Positions 36,505-48,545 of a stretch of DNA of 64,000 nucleotides are shown here, in pieces. The notes beneath the pieces were generated by a model. The model saw only the letters and a list, made by a program, of their open reading frames with translations, was not told where the DNA came from and searched no databases. Each line of letters starts with the position of its first letter. Positions within the stretch are counted from its first letter, which is position 1. The translations under genes were made by a program, and so were the position numbers. Source of the DNA: Euborellia annulipes (Eukaryota; Arthropoda; Insecta; Dermaptera; Anisolabididae); NCBI GenBank assembly GCA_023213315.1, contig JAKCPI010003052.1, positions 28,029 to 92,028 on the forward strand, written 5' to 3'.

Positions 36505-36713
36505 CAGTGGGCACCAAAGTCAAGTCCCACCCATGCGTTTCCTCGTGTGATTATTTCATTGTTTTTATAAAAGAAAATGTAAATCTTTATTGGAAATTTT
36601 CAAGGTTTGAACCATGAAAATTTCCATTAAAAAATATATAATATTTTTTTTTAAAACAATTAAATAATCACAAGTAGAACACGCATGGGTCGAGACTTAA
36701 TATTGTCCCTGTT
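36505..36713. mobile_element. Tc1/mariner-type MITE, right end damaged
   Basis: Same family as 21167-21391: CAGTGGGCACCAAAGTCAAG on the left, inverse arm through CACAAGTAGAACACGCATGG, ending GTCCCTGTTC instead of the full terminus. TA on the left at 36503-36504. Confidence 0.75.
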
Positions 36714-36782
36714 CTATACAAATCCACAATTTTCAATGAATCTATTTCAAATTAAGAACATATAGTATTTGAAACGGTGTGT

Positions 36783-37008
36783 AATATAAATTAAAATTAA
36801 ATATACAAATTAAACACTAGGTTATTTGTTTCAAAGGTTTTATTAATTAAAAAATTAACACTTGATCTTCTAATGTAACATTCTAATGTAATCACTTCTG
36901 ATGATGACAAGGAATTGTCGAAATACGTATCAAGTGTTAATTTTTTAATTAATAAAACCTTTGAAACAAATAACCTAGTGTTTAATTTGTATATTTAATT
37001 TTAATTTA
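36783..37008. repeat. fold-back element
   Basis: Arms of about 75 bp with AAACACTAGGTTATTTGTTT and its exact complement; the loop side has CTGATGATGACAAGGAATTG (from 36898) and GAAATACGT, a variant of the recurring core. Confidence 0.8.
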
Positions 37009-37399
37009 CAAAATGTTTCAACGAGAACCAACGGTCGAAAGTTTAAATCTTATGTGAGTAATATAGGAATAATTTGAATCTCTTAAATGTTTTGGAAAAT
37101 TAATTTTAATCTAATTTCTTCAATATCTAAACACATATATCTATTCATTTCCTTTTGGTAGCTTTATTATTTATGGCTTATAAGACTCTTGATATAATAA
37201 TCCCCAAATTTTATTCAGTTTGATTCTTGTTTCGGCAGGTCCAGAACGGCTCCAAACCTACTTATCTTTTGTACCATGTATGGCTTAGTAAGGCGAGAGA
37301 GTCGGCACAGTTGACGTCTGCAATCACCGCTCGTCGTTTTAATTCAAGAAATCATTTATTTGGTGAGTCCCTCTTGAAATTTTTACAATTATATTTTCA

Positions 37400-39230
37400 A
37401 ATTTTATCGATATGACAAATACAAAGATTTAATTATTAATAACATGACGAAATTATTTCATTTTACAGTAGCTTATTCTTTTTCGTTCTAATGCAAAGGA
37501 TTTATATTAATATATTGGCATTAATACATATATGATTTTAATATTAATACCCTTCACGTGGTTATTATTTAAGTGTTCTTTCAGGCACAAAATCCTGTGG
37601 CCGACTAGTTGTTTTTTAATTTTATGTATTATACAGACCCTAAGATAATTATCAACTCTAGGAAATGCTCTGCAAATTTGAAAATAATAAATAAAATAAT
37701 TGCCTTTCGAAAAAAAGAAATAATTAAATTCCAAAAATTCTTTAAAACAATCGGTGATTTAATCTTAAAATCATATATGGATTAATGATCATGTAAATTT
37801 TCTTAAGTACTATTGCTAATAATAAATAATAAAATAAAATTAAAACCAAATTCTTTCTTTATTTCTTGACTGTTAATAGCTTTCATTTTATGAGGATCAA
37901 ATTTTGATTTCTTTTATATATTAAAGTGTAAAATTGCTCCTTTTGGAGGGGCTACTACACTATTTTAAATTAGTTTAATAATAATAAGAGTTGAAGGTAG
38001 GGGAAAATGAATAAATAAAAAAAATGTAGAGATTAAGGATTTGTTTATTAAATTAAAAGATTGTTTGAATGATGGTTTTCGTTTAATAACAATTGAAATG
38101 GTTGAAATCAGTCATTGGCTTCGCTACAATGACTGGTGGGGTTTTAACACAGTGGTAGAATTATGTATCTGTTTCGACGGGCTCAGGCGCATAACGTTGC
38201 ATTTGCTCAAGTATATTTAAAATATTAAGACTGGATTAAAATGTATGAATTTTTGATTTGATCTTTTTGTTTAATAGTAGTACAATTGAATGGAGTAATT
38301 TATTTAAGAATAAAAAAAATTTTCATAAAAAAAATTTTTTTTTTGAATGGAAATGATTTATAATATATATAACACACACGTGGATTTGGTGAGAACAATA
38401 AAAAAATTGAGGCGGACTTATCTCGGTTGACCCGCAGGAGTTGTGGCGTGGGCAAAATCGCTGATGGCTTCCTCCGGACTGAGGAAGGCGATGATGATTT
38501 GACGAAATGGCAATGGATTCCTCCAATAACTCGGAAGGATGGGGCCCGTATCTCTCTCTTATTTATATCAAATGTTACAATTTGAAACCTCTCTTGATGA
38601 GGTAGTTATATTTTTTGAATGGGGTGGTCTTCTTTAATAAAAAAAAATTTTATACGAATTTCACCAGAATAAAACTCAAAATAAAAAAAACTTCTTCGCT
38701 CATCACAACTAGTAGATAGAGCCACATATAAAGAGTTATAGGCGTTTAGAGAGAGAGAGAGAGAGAGCCAGGATGAGCTCCACTCCGGTCGGCAATTGAA
38801 AGAAGACTAATATATTTTAATTGGGCCTTGGTGTGTGTGTTTGTTTGATTTGATTTTGAAATATGATATAATTCTTTTTTTTTTGTGTTTGCAATTTATA
38901 TTATTTAAATCAAAATATTCGGAAATTTATTAAATAAGATAAAATATTTTTGATTAAGAAATAGAAAATGTTCAATTTGAAGGAATGCAAAATATTATAA
39001 ATTGATTATTTTAGATATGCAAACTGAGCCGTCGTGAAAAACCTATGTTAAAAATATAAATAAAAAAACAAATAGTTTATACTATTATAATATATATATA
39101 CTATTTCAATACTAATCTATTGATGAAAAAAAGTACCTGAACATTTAAAATGAATTGATCTGATAGACTCTTAAACACACTTTTTATCATTATAAATAAT
39201 TTTTTTATTATTTACCCTTGTTCTAGTGAA
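37400..39230. other. AT-rich single-copy-like DNA
   Basis: No gene or repeat family recognised. A (GA)n tract of about 18 nt lies at 38751-38768 and short ORFs have no domain. Confidence 0.35.
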
Positions 39231-39604
39231 ACTTACGCTGCCCACGCCACACCAGCCAGAGCACTCGGAACCAATCTAGAGCTTCAGAGAATTGGCCGCC
39301 TCTTCAGCAGCACATTCTTAAATAAAAAAATAAACATCGTCCCACGCCTAGCTTAACTTCAGGCTCCTTCAATTCTATTCAAACCGTTGGGTGTCCTAAA
39401 AGAAATCTGATCAGGCCTTTAGAAGGTAAAAAAAATTTAAATATACTATCTTTATATATTTTTCCTTATTTGTGCTTGGGAGAAAAGTTTCCTTTCGATC
39501 CTAACACTTAATATTTAAATCAGCCAAGTGAAAATCGAGAATTATGTGCAAGAATAGTCGTAAAGATATTAAGTGTTTATCTTTCTGCATTCCCCTTTGA
39601 ACAT

Positions 39605-39680
39605 ATAAAATAGTGACCCGTGGCTCAGCGAGAAGACTCTCGTACCGGGGTCCCAGATTCGCTTCTCGTCCCAAGCGATA
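39605..39680 (+). repeat. tRNA-like fragment, probably SINE-derived
   Basis: Reads GTGGCTCAGCGAGAAGACT, then CCAGATTCGCTTCTCGTCC, which resemble A and B boxes. Arms do not close into a tRNA cloverleaf, so a functional tRNA is not claimed. Confidence 0.3.
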
Positions 39681-40120
39681 AAAATTTATTTCATTTGAAT
39701 TGACTGCTAATCATTTGAAATAAATAGGGTTGGAGTCTAAATAGAAGTCGAAAAAGACATTAAAAAAAAAAAAAAACTTAAAATTTTAAAAATTAATTTA
39801 AAATAAACTCAGATGAATTTTATGGAAAAATGAAGAAACAGGAAAAAATACTTATTTTTAAATTATTTTTTATAAGTGGATTAATAATTATCTGCTTTTT
39901 TATATTTTAGGTCCAATTCCAATTAAGGAGCATCACTTGACATTGGCAGAAATGCTCTGAAATAGCAGGCGAATGCAGCACTCAATAGAATGGATGGAGT
40001 TCATCACTCAAAATAATTGTAAGTAATTGTAATAAATGATTGTAATAAGTATCTTAACAAACTCTTGCTTTTTCTATACTTTCTGAGGTCTAGTCTAGTC
40101 CCTTGGCAATGAGAAAAATT

Positions 40121-40722
40121 ACTTTCTCTTACTTCTATATATGTGTTAATATATAGAGAAAGAAAGTATTGGATTCATGTCAAAAATTCGATGTCGAAAT
40201 TTTGATGGATATACACGTTTTGAGGTCCCCTGAATCCAAAAAAGTGGTTTTCGCGACATGGTCTGTCTGTGTGTGTGTGGGTGGGTGTGTGTGTGTCTGT
40301 CTGTGTGTGTGTGTGTGTTCAATTTAAAGCATGAAGGAATTGAGCTAGGAGGTTGAAATTTTATATTTAATTAAATCAAATCGGCCAAAAAAAACTAGTA
40401 CTTTTCTGAAGTAGTTTTTCACCGGAGAATGTTTTCTCAAAATTCGTTCCAACGATTTTGATTAAAATTCAAAAATCAATTATTTTTTAGATTCTCTTTA
40501 AAATGTATATTCTCATTTTGCCATTGAAATCTTCTGAAGACCACTTTACTCTTGTACTTCATAAGAAAGATAGTAGAAATGGTTGCCATGGTAACAAAAT
40601 ATAAATATTTTCCTATACTTATAAATTTTACATCTTGAATTCTAATATATCGGAGGAAACAAAATACCGTTTACTGTATGTCGAGAAGAAAAATCTGGTG
40701 CGACAGTCACACCAGATTTTTT
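40121..40722 (+). mobile_element. Helentron-like INE copy with shortened hairpin
   Basis: Starts ACTTTCTCTTACTTC, has a long GT/GTCT/GGGT tract (40259-40319), and ends with only the outer part of the hairpin (AATCTGGTGCGACAGTCACA). Confidence 0.85.
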
Positions 40723-41011
40723 GGAGTGTTTTCTCTGAATTTTCAAGGCATTAACCTACCACATCTTCATGATCTACGGAGAAAACATTCTAAAAAAGAA
40801 ATATTTCTCATTGCCAAGAAACTAGAATACACCTCTCGTCATATATACAACTTATCACATCACATCCTTTGGTAAATTTTCTATACTTTCTGTTAATACT
40901 TACTACCTCTTATTAACACAAACAATTTTAGAAATATAGACTATTGAAAATTCATTTTAAAAGACATACATTTAGATTACGATTGGAAATTGTTGCTGGA
41001 TCATATACATA

Positions 41012-42186
41012 AGGAAAGAACCGGAGAATAAAAATCCTCTCACATCATCTTTAAACCGTAGATATTTCGACCGGCATCACTCCTGGTTATCATCAGTTCA
41101 AAAAAATAGTCAAAAAAATTGATTTGGAGGATGGTCCCTGCCAAAATCACTTTAAAAAAATATTTTATACCTGTTGCTGGTCGAAATATCTATGGAATAA
41201 AGATGATGTGCGATAGGGGTCCATTCTATGCTTGTTTTTATTCTCCGGTTCTTTCTTTTTTATATTTATAAAATTAGAGCTAGATGATGAATTTACTAAT
41301 ATATATTTTTTTATTGTTAGCATTAATTTTTAAAAAATTCAAATTCGGTTAATCTTTACTATAAGACGCTCGGGCGCTGGCTTACACTTCACAAGTTCAC
41401 TCTTTTGACATTAGCTCTACATTTCCTAGTTGTTTTTAATTTTTTCAATCGTAGGAAACCGAACTGCTTACCGAAGGGCCGAAACAATTAGGTCGGGATC
41501 CCTGCAAGTTGTTTAAAAAAAAAAAAGATTCTGGGTGGCTTGACGTCTTATAGTAAAGATTAGCCTCAAATTCAAAGCATTTATTAATTTTAGACTTCCT
41601 TAATACTAATTATTCTCTTTACTTACCTTTTCTTCTTGAACTGGATTTTTTTTTGCTAAGTGAATTTTATTAAATTGCGTTTTTCTTTTTATTGCCTAAC
41701 TTATCGATAATTGAATACCAATTACTTTTGCAGAATTGAAGGGGTCGGCTGCAGATAGTGCTAACCCACAATTATGACAACCCGAACTTTTCAGCAGCAT
41801 CAAAGGATCGGTATTAGTCGTACAATTTCTCAGCCTGATATTGCCATTAGAACCCTATTGGTGTTTTTGTTTGTTTTCAAAGTTTAAAATTGATATATCT
41901 CAGAAATATATATTTGTGAGTTAGCACTATCTGCGCCCGACCCCTTCAATTTATCAAGTTAAATTTTTGTTTATAATTATTAAATAGGAATTTGATAGTC
42001 ATAGTGAGGTAATAGATAATTTTTTTAATCATTAAAATTATTATATTTTAAAGTATAGATAGGAGAAGTAAAGAAATATATTACGAATTGAGGTTGTTGT
42101 ATAATTAGATTAATGATATAAAGAGGATGCAGCCAAGATGCCTTTTATTTATTATTGGCTGCATCCTCTTTATATCATTAATCTGA
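41012..42186. repeat. series of fold-back elements
   Basis: 41012-41262: arms with GAACCGGAGAATAAAAA and its complement, containing (minus strand) CTGATGATAACCAGG and GAAATATCT. 41350-41565: GGTTAATCTTTACTATAAGA paired with the right edge. 41734-41952: TTGAAGGGGTCGG and GATAGTGCTAAC at both ends, inverted. 42110-42186: GATATAAAGAGGATGCAGCC paired with its complement. Confidence 0.7.
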
Positions 42187-42779
42187 AGTAAAGAAATTGT
42201 TAGTTTATATTAAAGTTTATTCATTAATAAAAATAGGGTATTAAAAAAAAAAAATAATACAATAAAAAGTTCATACATTTTCAGTAGTTTATATTATGCA
42301 TTGAGTTAAATAATTCTTAATATATAAAATGAAAATTTGATTTGTTTGTTTCAGGCGAGATTGATGACATGACGCAGGATATCACATCGGTAATCGCCTG
42401 ATGTGACTTTTTTCAGTTCAGAAGACTTGGAGAATCAATAGATGGAAGGAGCAGGCATCTATTGTTTAAATACAACAGCCACTTTATTTCTTCACGTCTC
42501 AATCTGAGAATCTCCACCTCTGATCTGGGGGAAAAATACAAATTCTATGTAAGTATTCTATATTTTTGTTATTTACTTTTTTTTAAATCAAATGCATAAA
42601 TTAATTATAATACACAATTTAAGAATTCTTTTTTATTTAGATAAATTTTTTATTGATCTTTTAAAAAAAATATAATTTTTTAAATAAAAATTTGAATATC
42701 AGAAAAAGATCATAATTATAATATAAAAAAAATGAATTGTCATTTATTTATTTCCTTTTTAATAATTATAATTTCCCCC

Positions 42780-43200
42780 TCGAGGATGTCACCTTGTCGT
42801 GGTGAGGGGGCTTAGGGCTTAAGCTCGACCAAGAACATCCATCTCTCATTGTCTTGGCTAGTCCAAGACAAATTAAACCAGAATAAATGCTAAAGACTAA
42901 TATATTTATTTAATAAATATATTCTCTTTGACGCCCCCGGCGCGTAGAGAGCCGGCGGCTGTCCTGTTGTCTCGCTGCGCATGCGCAGCGAGCGGGCGGC
43001 CGCCGCCGTCGCCTCTTGTCGACTTGAGCTCTCTGCGCATGCGCCAGGGGCCAAGGAGTGGGGACTAGAGGCTATATAAGTCATTGCGCGCATGGGTTGG
43101 TGGTCGGGGTTGGTGGTGGACAGCAAACTGATCACATCATACATGACTTCACTCAAATAATTGTTTCATCATTAATATATTAATAAAGACTATTATATAT
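42780..43200 (+). promoter_or_regulatory. GC-rich promoter-like island (possible solo LTR)
   Basis: GC-rich block at about 42930-43110. It contains the perfect palindrome TGCGCATGCGCA and a second copy GCGCATGCGC, both matching the NRF-1 consensus, followed by CTATATAAG at 43071 as a TATA box (+ strand) and an AATAAA near 43177. TATA then polyadenylation signal within 110 bp is also how an LTR looks, so a solo LTR is possible; I could not fix TG...CA ends or a duplication. The 42785-42820 stretch (GAGGATGTCACCTTGTCG) looks like a separate repeat fragment. The next good donor downstream on this strand is at 44073. Confidence 0.4.
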
Positions 43201-43648
43201 TCAAGATTTATTTTATTTTCTATTACCTATCCCTAGTATATAAATAAATATATTCTAGAATATTATTAATTTCTATTATTTTGATATAAGAATATTAATT
43301 AACCTGATTTTAAATAGGCTATTTACTATTATTTTAATCAGTACTATATATTAAAAGTAATATATTATTAGTAGGCTCTTTTATTAGAGATCTCAAGTTA
43401 TCTTATTAAAAGAAGAATAAAACTAATAAAAATTTTTATTTCAATTAATATTCTACCTTTAATATGAAACCAACCTTGAGATGAATAAAATAGTCTACTA
43501 ATAACACCTCAACGTTACCTGACGATATTTGCCCTTCCAACTTCGTTGATTTTCTTCTTCTGTTGCCAGCTTGATGAGATACCTTGAAAAAGAAAAAATA
43601 GTAATATTTAATATTATTTTTCTCTCTTACATAGTGGTTACATCGAAT

Positions 43649-43649
<1 letters not shown>

Positions 43650-43682
<33 letters not shown>
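43650..43682. repeat. poly(T) tract
   Basis: About 32 T in a row, with no recognisable element body attached. Length may be unreliable. Confidence 0.7.
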
Positions 43683-44242
43683 AATCATAACAATATAGCA
43701 TACAAATCTCAGTTGCACATGCAATCTTAATAGTACAGTATAATAAAAATAATAAATCCATTACAAAACCATACAAACATAATAAAAAAAAAAGTAAAAA
43801 TACAGACATCAACTCAAATGAAACTTCTAGTCCTTTCTTTTACTTCTACCTGGTTAGAGAAGATATTAAAATTACTATACTTTTTTTTTTACACTCATAT
43901 TAATTTACAGAATAATTTATATTAAATTTTTTTTTATTTGATCATAACTTTTAAAATGAAATGATCGTAAATAAAATTTTCTTAAAATCTAGCTAGTCTC
44001 AATATTTAAGATAGTTCTATATTTATTTAGGGAGATTAAGAAGTCATTTCCTTTCCACATGAGGCCTTCTCAAGGTAAGTTAATTGTTTTATTATTAATA
44101 TAAATAAATATAATCATCTAAGAATTTTTCGATATTCTAATTTTATGGACCACTTTTTAACTACCTTATTACTAAATTTTCATAAATGACATAAATATTT
44201 AATAATATATGAAGGTGGGGGGAACCGCCTGGTGAATAATTT

Positions 44243-44395
44243 GAATTGAGATGAATGTTGATAATTAAACAATTTGGAGATGATTTTCAGGAGTTGTTAG
44301 CATTCCGAAACGTCGGAGCGGGAGGAGACAATCCAAATAAATTCGCCTGAAATCATCTCTAAATTGTTTAATTATCAACATCCTTCTCAATTAAT
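44243..44395. repeat. fold-back element
   Basis: Inverted GAGATGAATGTTGATAATTA and its near complement, inner arms ACAATTTGGAGATGATTTTC; the loop has a TTCCGAAACGTCGG tail. Confidence 0.75.
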
Positions 44396-45025
44396 TTAAT
44401 AATATTAGGGCTAAGTATAAATTTGAACTCTAATTTTTATCCCAAAAAGTGGATCAACTATTTTTAAAAAAATATGCCTTGAAAATACAAATTATCTACT
44501 GTATATCTGTAATTATAAATTTAATTTTAATAATAGTAAATAAATTTATTTAAAATACATTTTCAAAAATTGCTCCTATTATAAATTTTGAATTGCCAAA
44601 TCCACGATTTAAATGAATTTTTTAAATCGATTAATAATTTGTAAATAATTTACTTGAGAAGTCCCATGCGCAAAGAGAAGACAACAAAAAAGTGGATCCA
44701 GGGATTTGGTCAGGGTGATTAAGGTTCAAAAAAAAACTTGAAATTGAATTCTTAATAAATAAATAAGTTCCTAGATCCACCCTCAATTAGGTGAACATTT
44801 GAACCCTTGAAGCCGTTCAAAGCCTGCATTATATTTTATAACGCTGTGGCTTTTTTAAGATTTAATAATTAAATACAGTAGCCTACTTACAAAATATCAC
44901 GTTTTCATAAAAAGATGTTGATGAGGCCTGCATACTTTTTCATGAGATGATCTTGCATGTTGGATTGTTTTTCGACACCCAAGGCCTCAAGATGCCTCCA
45001 TCAAATGGACCAATTCGATGATCTT

Positions 45026-45303
45026 CAGTGGCGTCATTTGGGGGGGGGGGGCAGGGGGGTGCATTTGCCCCCCCCCCAAGGGCTCTGATTTTTATAAAAT
45101 TTTATATTATTCTAAATAAAATGCTCCAAAATACATCTACGAGTATACAAACTGTACAAAATTAAACAATTAATTAAATTAAATATGTTTTGGCTAAATT
45201 TGAGTACCCATTTGTAAGTAAATTTTAAGAAAAAAAAAATGTTTGCCCCCCAAGAAAAAATTTGCCCCCCCCCCCCCAAGAAAAAGTTGAAATGACGCCA
45301 CTG
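45026..45303. mobile_element. hAT-type MITE, 278 bp, 8-bp duplication
   Basis: Ends CAGTGGCGTCATTTGG and (other strand) CAGTGGCGTCATTTCA; perfect duplication ATGATCTT at 45018-45025 and 45304-45311. G-run and C-runs of 9-14 sit within 50 bp of both ends. Confidence 0.92.
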
Positions 45304-45367
45304 ATGATCTTCCCAGGCTGAAAAAGTAAAAAAAGAAATATTTTTTAAAAAAGCTGTATATTTTGCT

Positions 45368-46041
45368 AAAAATCTGGTGTGACTGGCGCACAGCACACAA
45401 CTTTCTCTTACCTTCGGTAATCGAAAGTTGTGTTCTGTGCTTGTCACACCAGATTTTTCGTGTCGACATATATTTAGTTTCCGCCGATATATTAAAATTC
45501 AAGATGTAAAATTTATAAGTATGGGAAAATATTTATATTTTGTTACCATGGCAACCATTTCTCCTATCTTTTCTATGAAGCACAAGAGTAAAGTGTGCTT
45601 CAAACAATTTTGAGGGCAAAACGAGAATATACATTTGAAAGAGCATCTAAAAAATAATTGATTTTTGAATTTTAATCAAAATCGTTAGAGCGAATTTTGA
45701 GAAAATCGAAAAAAACTGAAAAAGTACATCAGTAAAGTACTAGTACTTTTTGGCCGATTTTGATTAAAAGCTTATTTTGTCGGTCCCGGGGGGTGTTTAA
45801 CTTAAATATAAAATTTCAACCTCGTAGCTCAATTCCTTCATGCTTAAAATTGAACACAGACACACACACACACCCACACACACACACACACAGACAGACC
45901 ATGTCGCGAAAACCACTTTTTTGGATTCAGGGGACCTCAAAACGTGTATATCCATCAAAATCTCGACATCGAATTTTTGACATGAATCCAATACTTTCTC
46001 TCTCTATATATATTAACATATATATAGAGGTAAGAGAAAGT
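45368..46041 (-). mobile_element. Helentron-like INE copy
   Basis: Complete copy; microsatellite of ACAC and CCCA units at 45855-45897. Only 36 bp from the oppositely oriented copy at 46078. Confidence 0.85.
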
Positions 46042-46077
46042 AAAAATTATTAGTTAGAGGTCTATTTTCTTAATATT

Positions 46078-46590
46078 ACTTTCTCTTACCTATGTATATA
46101 TGTAATATATATATAGAGAGAAAGTATTGGTTTCATGTCAAAAATTCGATGTCGAGATTTTGATGGATCTTCACGTTTTGAGGTCCCCTGAATCCAAAAA
46201 AGTGGTTTTCGCGACATGGTCTGTCTGTCTGTCTGTGTGTGGGTGGGTGTGTGTGTCTGTGTTCAATTTTAAGCATGAAGGAATTGAGCTATGAGGCTGA
46301 AATTTTATATTTAAGTTAAACACCCCCCGGGACCGACAAAATAAGCTTTTAATCAAAATCGGCCAAAAAGTACTAGTACTTTACTGATGTACTTTTTCAG
46401 TTTTTTTTCGATTTTCTCAAAATTCGCTCTAACGATTTTGATTAAAATTCAAAAATCAATTATTTATTAGATGCTCTTTCAAATGTATATTCTCATTTTG
46501 CCGTTGAAATCTTCTGAAGACCACTTTACTCTTGTTCTTCATAGGAAAGATAGAAATGGTTGCCATGCTAACGGAATTTAAATCTTTTTC
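46078..46590 (+). mobile_element. Helentron-like INE copy, hairpin end missing
   Basis: Starts ACTTTCTCTTACC, GTCTGTCTGTCTGTGTG tract at about 46220, and runs to GTTGCCATGCTAAC, after which similarity stops. Head-to-head with the previous copy. Confidence 0.8.
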
Positions 46591-46957
46591 TTTTTATTAG
46601 ATTAAAAATCAATTATTATTTAAATTCCCATTTTTTTTTTTTATTTTATTTCTGTCTTTAATTGTTCCGAGAAATCACATCTCTCTCTCTCTCTCTCACT
46701 TGCAAACATTATCGCCTGTCTCTCCGCCTTCTCTCATAGGAACAATGTTAATTTCCTATAGGGATTTGTATGTTAATTTCGATTCAAAAGGGGGTCCCCT
46801 TTGGAACTTTTTACGCATTTAAAATTTTTTTTCCAATTCTTATGAAATTTTGTATTTATTTACGATTCTATATTGTGTATAAAATGTCCAAATATGAGAT
46901 TAAAATTTTGAAAAATAGCCATAGTTTATTTGAAGCAGTCAACATTTAAAATGCAAG

Positions 46958-47097
46958 TTTGAAACTAAGGTGCTATCGGAAACTAAATATATCTCGACAC
47001 AAAAAATCTGGTGTGACCAGCACAGTGCACAACTTTCTCTTACCGAAGGGTAAGAGAAAGTTGTGTGCTGTGCGCCAGTCACACCAGATTTTTTTTA
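46958..47097 (+). mobile_element. solo hairpin end of a Helentron-like INE
   Basis: Only the last 140 bp of the family: CTATCGGAAACTAAATAT, TCGACAC and the full TCTGGTGTGAC...GTCACACCAGA hairpin. Confidence 0.75.
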
Positions 47098-47384
47098 TAT
47101 TGAATTGGGTAGCCAATTTTAAATTATATGCTATCGAGTTGAATTTACTCTTTTTATTTTCAAACTTTAACGAATTAAAATGAATATCTATCTATTCTTT
47201 TAATAATTGCCGAGACATTCCCATTTGATTCAATTTTGTCTCCTTATAGTGGTCGTTTTGGAGAGTCTAGGGAAAAATACTCGGGTGGGGAAGGGAAAGA
47301 AATAATTTCAAACCTAATCAAGTAAGTAGTGAATGCATTTTACCATTAAAGTATATATTGAAAGTTTTTAGTGTAGACTAGTAT

Positions 47385-47566
47385 ATAATTAAATTAATTC
47401 AAAAATTTAGTAGTTTCCTTCATGGTCAATTCTCACTGATGGTAATTGAGGACGTGAAATTTATTAAAAATTCGTTTTATTCACGACCTCAATTGCCATC
47501 AGTGAGAATTGACCATGAAGGAAACTACTAAATTTTTGAATTAATTTAATTAAAGTATATTTAATA
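47385..47566. repeat. near-perfect palindrome, 180 bp
   Basis: Arms of about 80 bp (AATTTAGTAGTTTCCTTCAT, CTCACTGATGGTAATTGAGG) separated by about 20 bp. Ends are AT-rich, so the boundary is approximate. Confidence 0.8.
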
Positions 47567-48044
47567 TTTAAATGTACGATAATAATTAAAAATTTAATAT
47601 AAGTTTAATGTGGGTGTTTGCATATATTGTATAATATACAAACAAGTCATATGTTTCAAAAAGTTTTCTCAAACATAAAAGAAAATTTAAAAAAAAGTGA
47701 AGAAATTCTATTGTTTGAATTGAAAGTGGAAAATTAAAAAACGTTGATTGTACCTATTTTATTTGCAGCTCCCTTGAAAAAGCGTTCGATTTGGTGGCGA
47801 GTGAGCTCATCCAGAAAATACAACGTCCCTGATGAATTTGTCCGCTGGAAACTGAGTTCTTATGATGGAACAAAAAGCCGAGTTTCATGTCAGGCAGACG
47901 TCTCAAGCCGTTTTACTGAAACAAAGATTTAAAATAATTAATTATTCAATATTCAATTAAAGATTTTGTTTTTTAATGATTTATTTAAATTTAAAAAAAT
48001 ATTCAATAAAACAAATCATAGTGTATTATTTTTATATTATTAAA

Positions 48045-48545
48045 AAAAATCTGGTATGACTGGTCGCACAGCACACAACTTTCTCCTACGTTTGGTAAAA
48101 GAAGTTGTGCACTGTGCTTGTCACACCAGATTTTTTTGTTTCGACATATATTTAGTTCCCGCCGATATATTAAAATTCAAGATGAAAAATTTATAAACAT
48201 AGAAAAATATTGAAGCTTAATGAGTGATGCCGAGAGAAATGTAGACCGAATAGAAAAATATTTATATTTTGTTATCATGGCAACCATTTCTCCTATCTTT
48301 CCTATGAAGTACAAGAGTAAAGTTGTCTTCAAATAATTTTGAGAGCAAAATGAGAATATATATTTGAAAGAGAATATAAAAATAATTGATTTTTAAATTT
48401 TAATCAAAATCGTTAAAAAATCTTTGAGAAAATCGAAAAAAACTTAAAAAGTACATCAGTAAAGTACTAGTACTTTTTGGCAGATTTTTTTCAAAGGTTT
48501 CATATCACGTCCTAGGTGGGTGTCTAACTTAAATATAAAATTTCA
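48045..48545 (-). mobile_element. Helentron-like INE copy, truncated before the microsatellite
   Basis: Begins with a diverged hairpin (TCTGGTATGACTGG), has AGTACTAGTACT near 48463, and stops at AAATATAAAATTTCAG where the next repeat begins. Confidence 0.8.

Larger units (their letters stand above)
30183..48011 (+). ncRNA. candidate multi-exon long noncoding transcription unit
   Basis: Between repeats lie segments bounded by good splice sites on the plus strand: up to 30365 (AAG|GTGAGT), 31052-31212, 31327-31391, 32303-32606, 33626-33692, 34016-about 34200 (ends with AATAAA at 34190), about 37241-37365, 39233-39424, 39912-40020, 42355-42548, 44030-44073, and 47770 to an AATAAA near 48006. 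Most are closed in all frames; 37241-37365 and 47770-47932 are open (42 and 55 codons) but have no recognised domain. Two blocks look like diverged copies: 31052-31391 and 32303-33692 each pair a segment starting near TTTGAACC with a 65-67 nt segment ending TTTG|GTGAGTT. Evidence is splice motifs and duplication only; no transcript is known to me. The whole chain lies inside the putative macrotransposon. Confidence 0.3.

Noticed and set aside
39605..39680. Possible functional tRNA gene; likewise at 1618 and in the SINE heads
   Set aside because: A- and B-box-like words are present but acceptor and anticodon arms do not pair, and most sit at the head of repeat units with A-rich tails.
42890..43156. 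88-codon minus-strand ORF with an Ala/Ser/Arg-rich middle
   Set aside because: Composition comes from the GC-rich island; there is no domain, and the TATA box and palindromes explain the sequence better as regulatory or LTR DNA.
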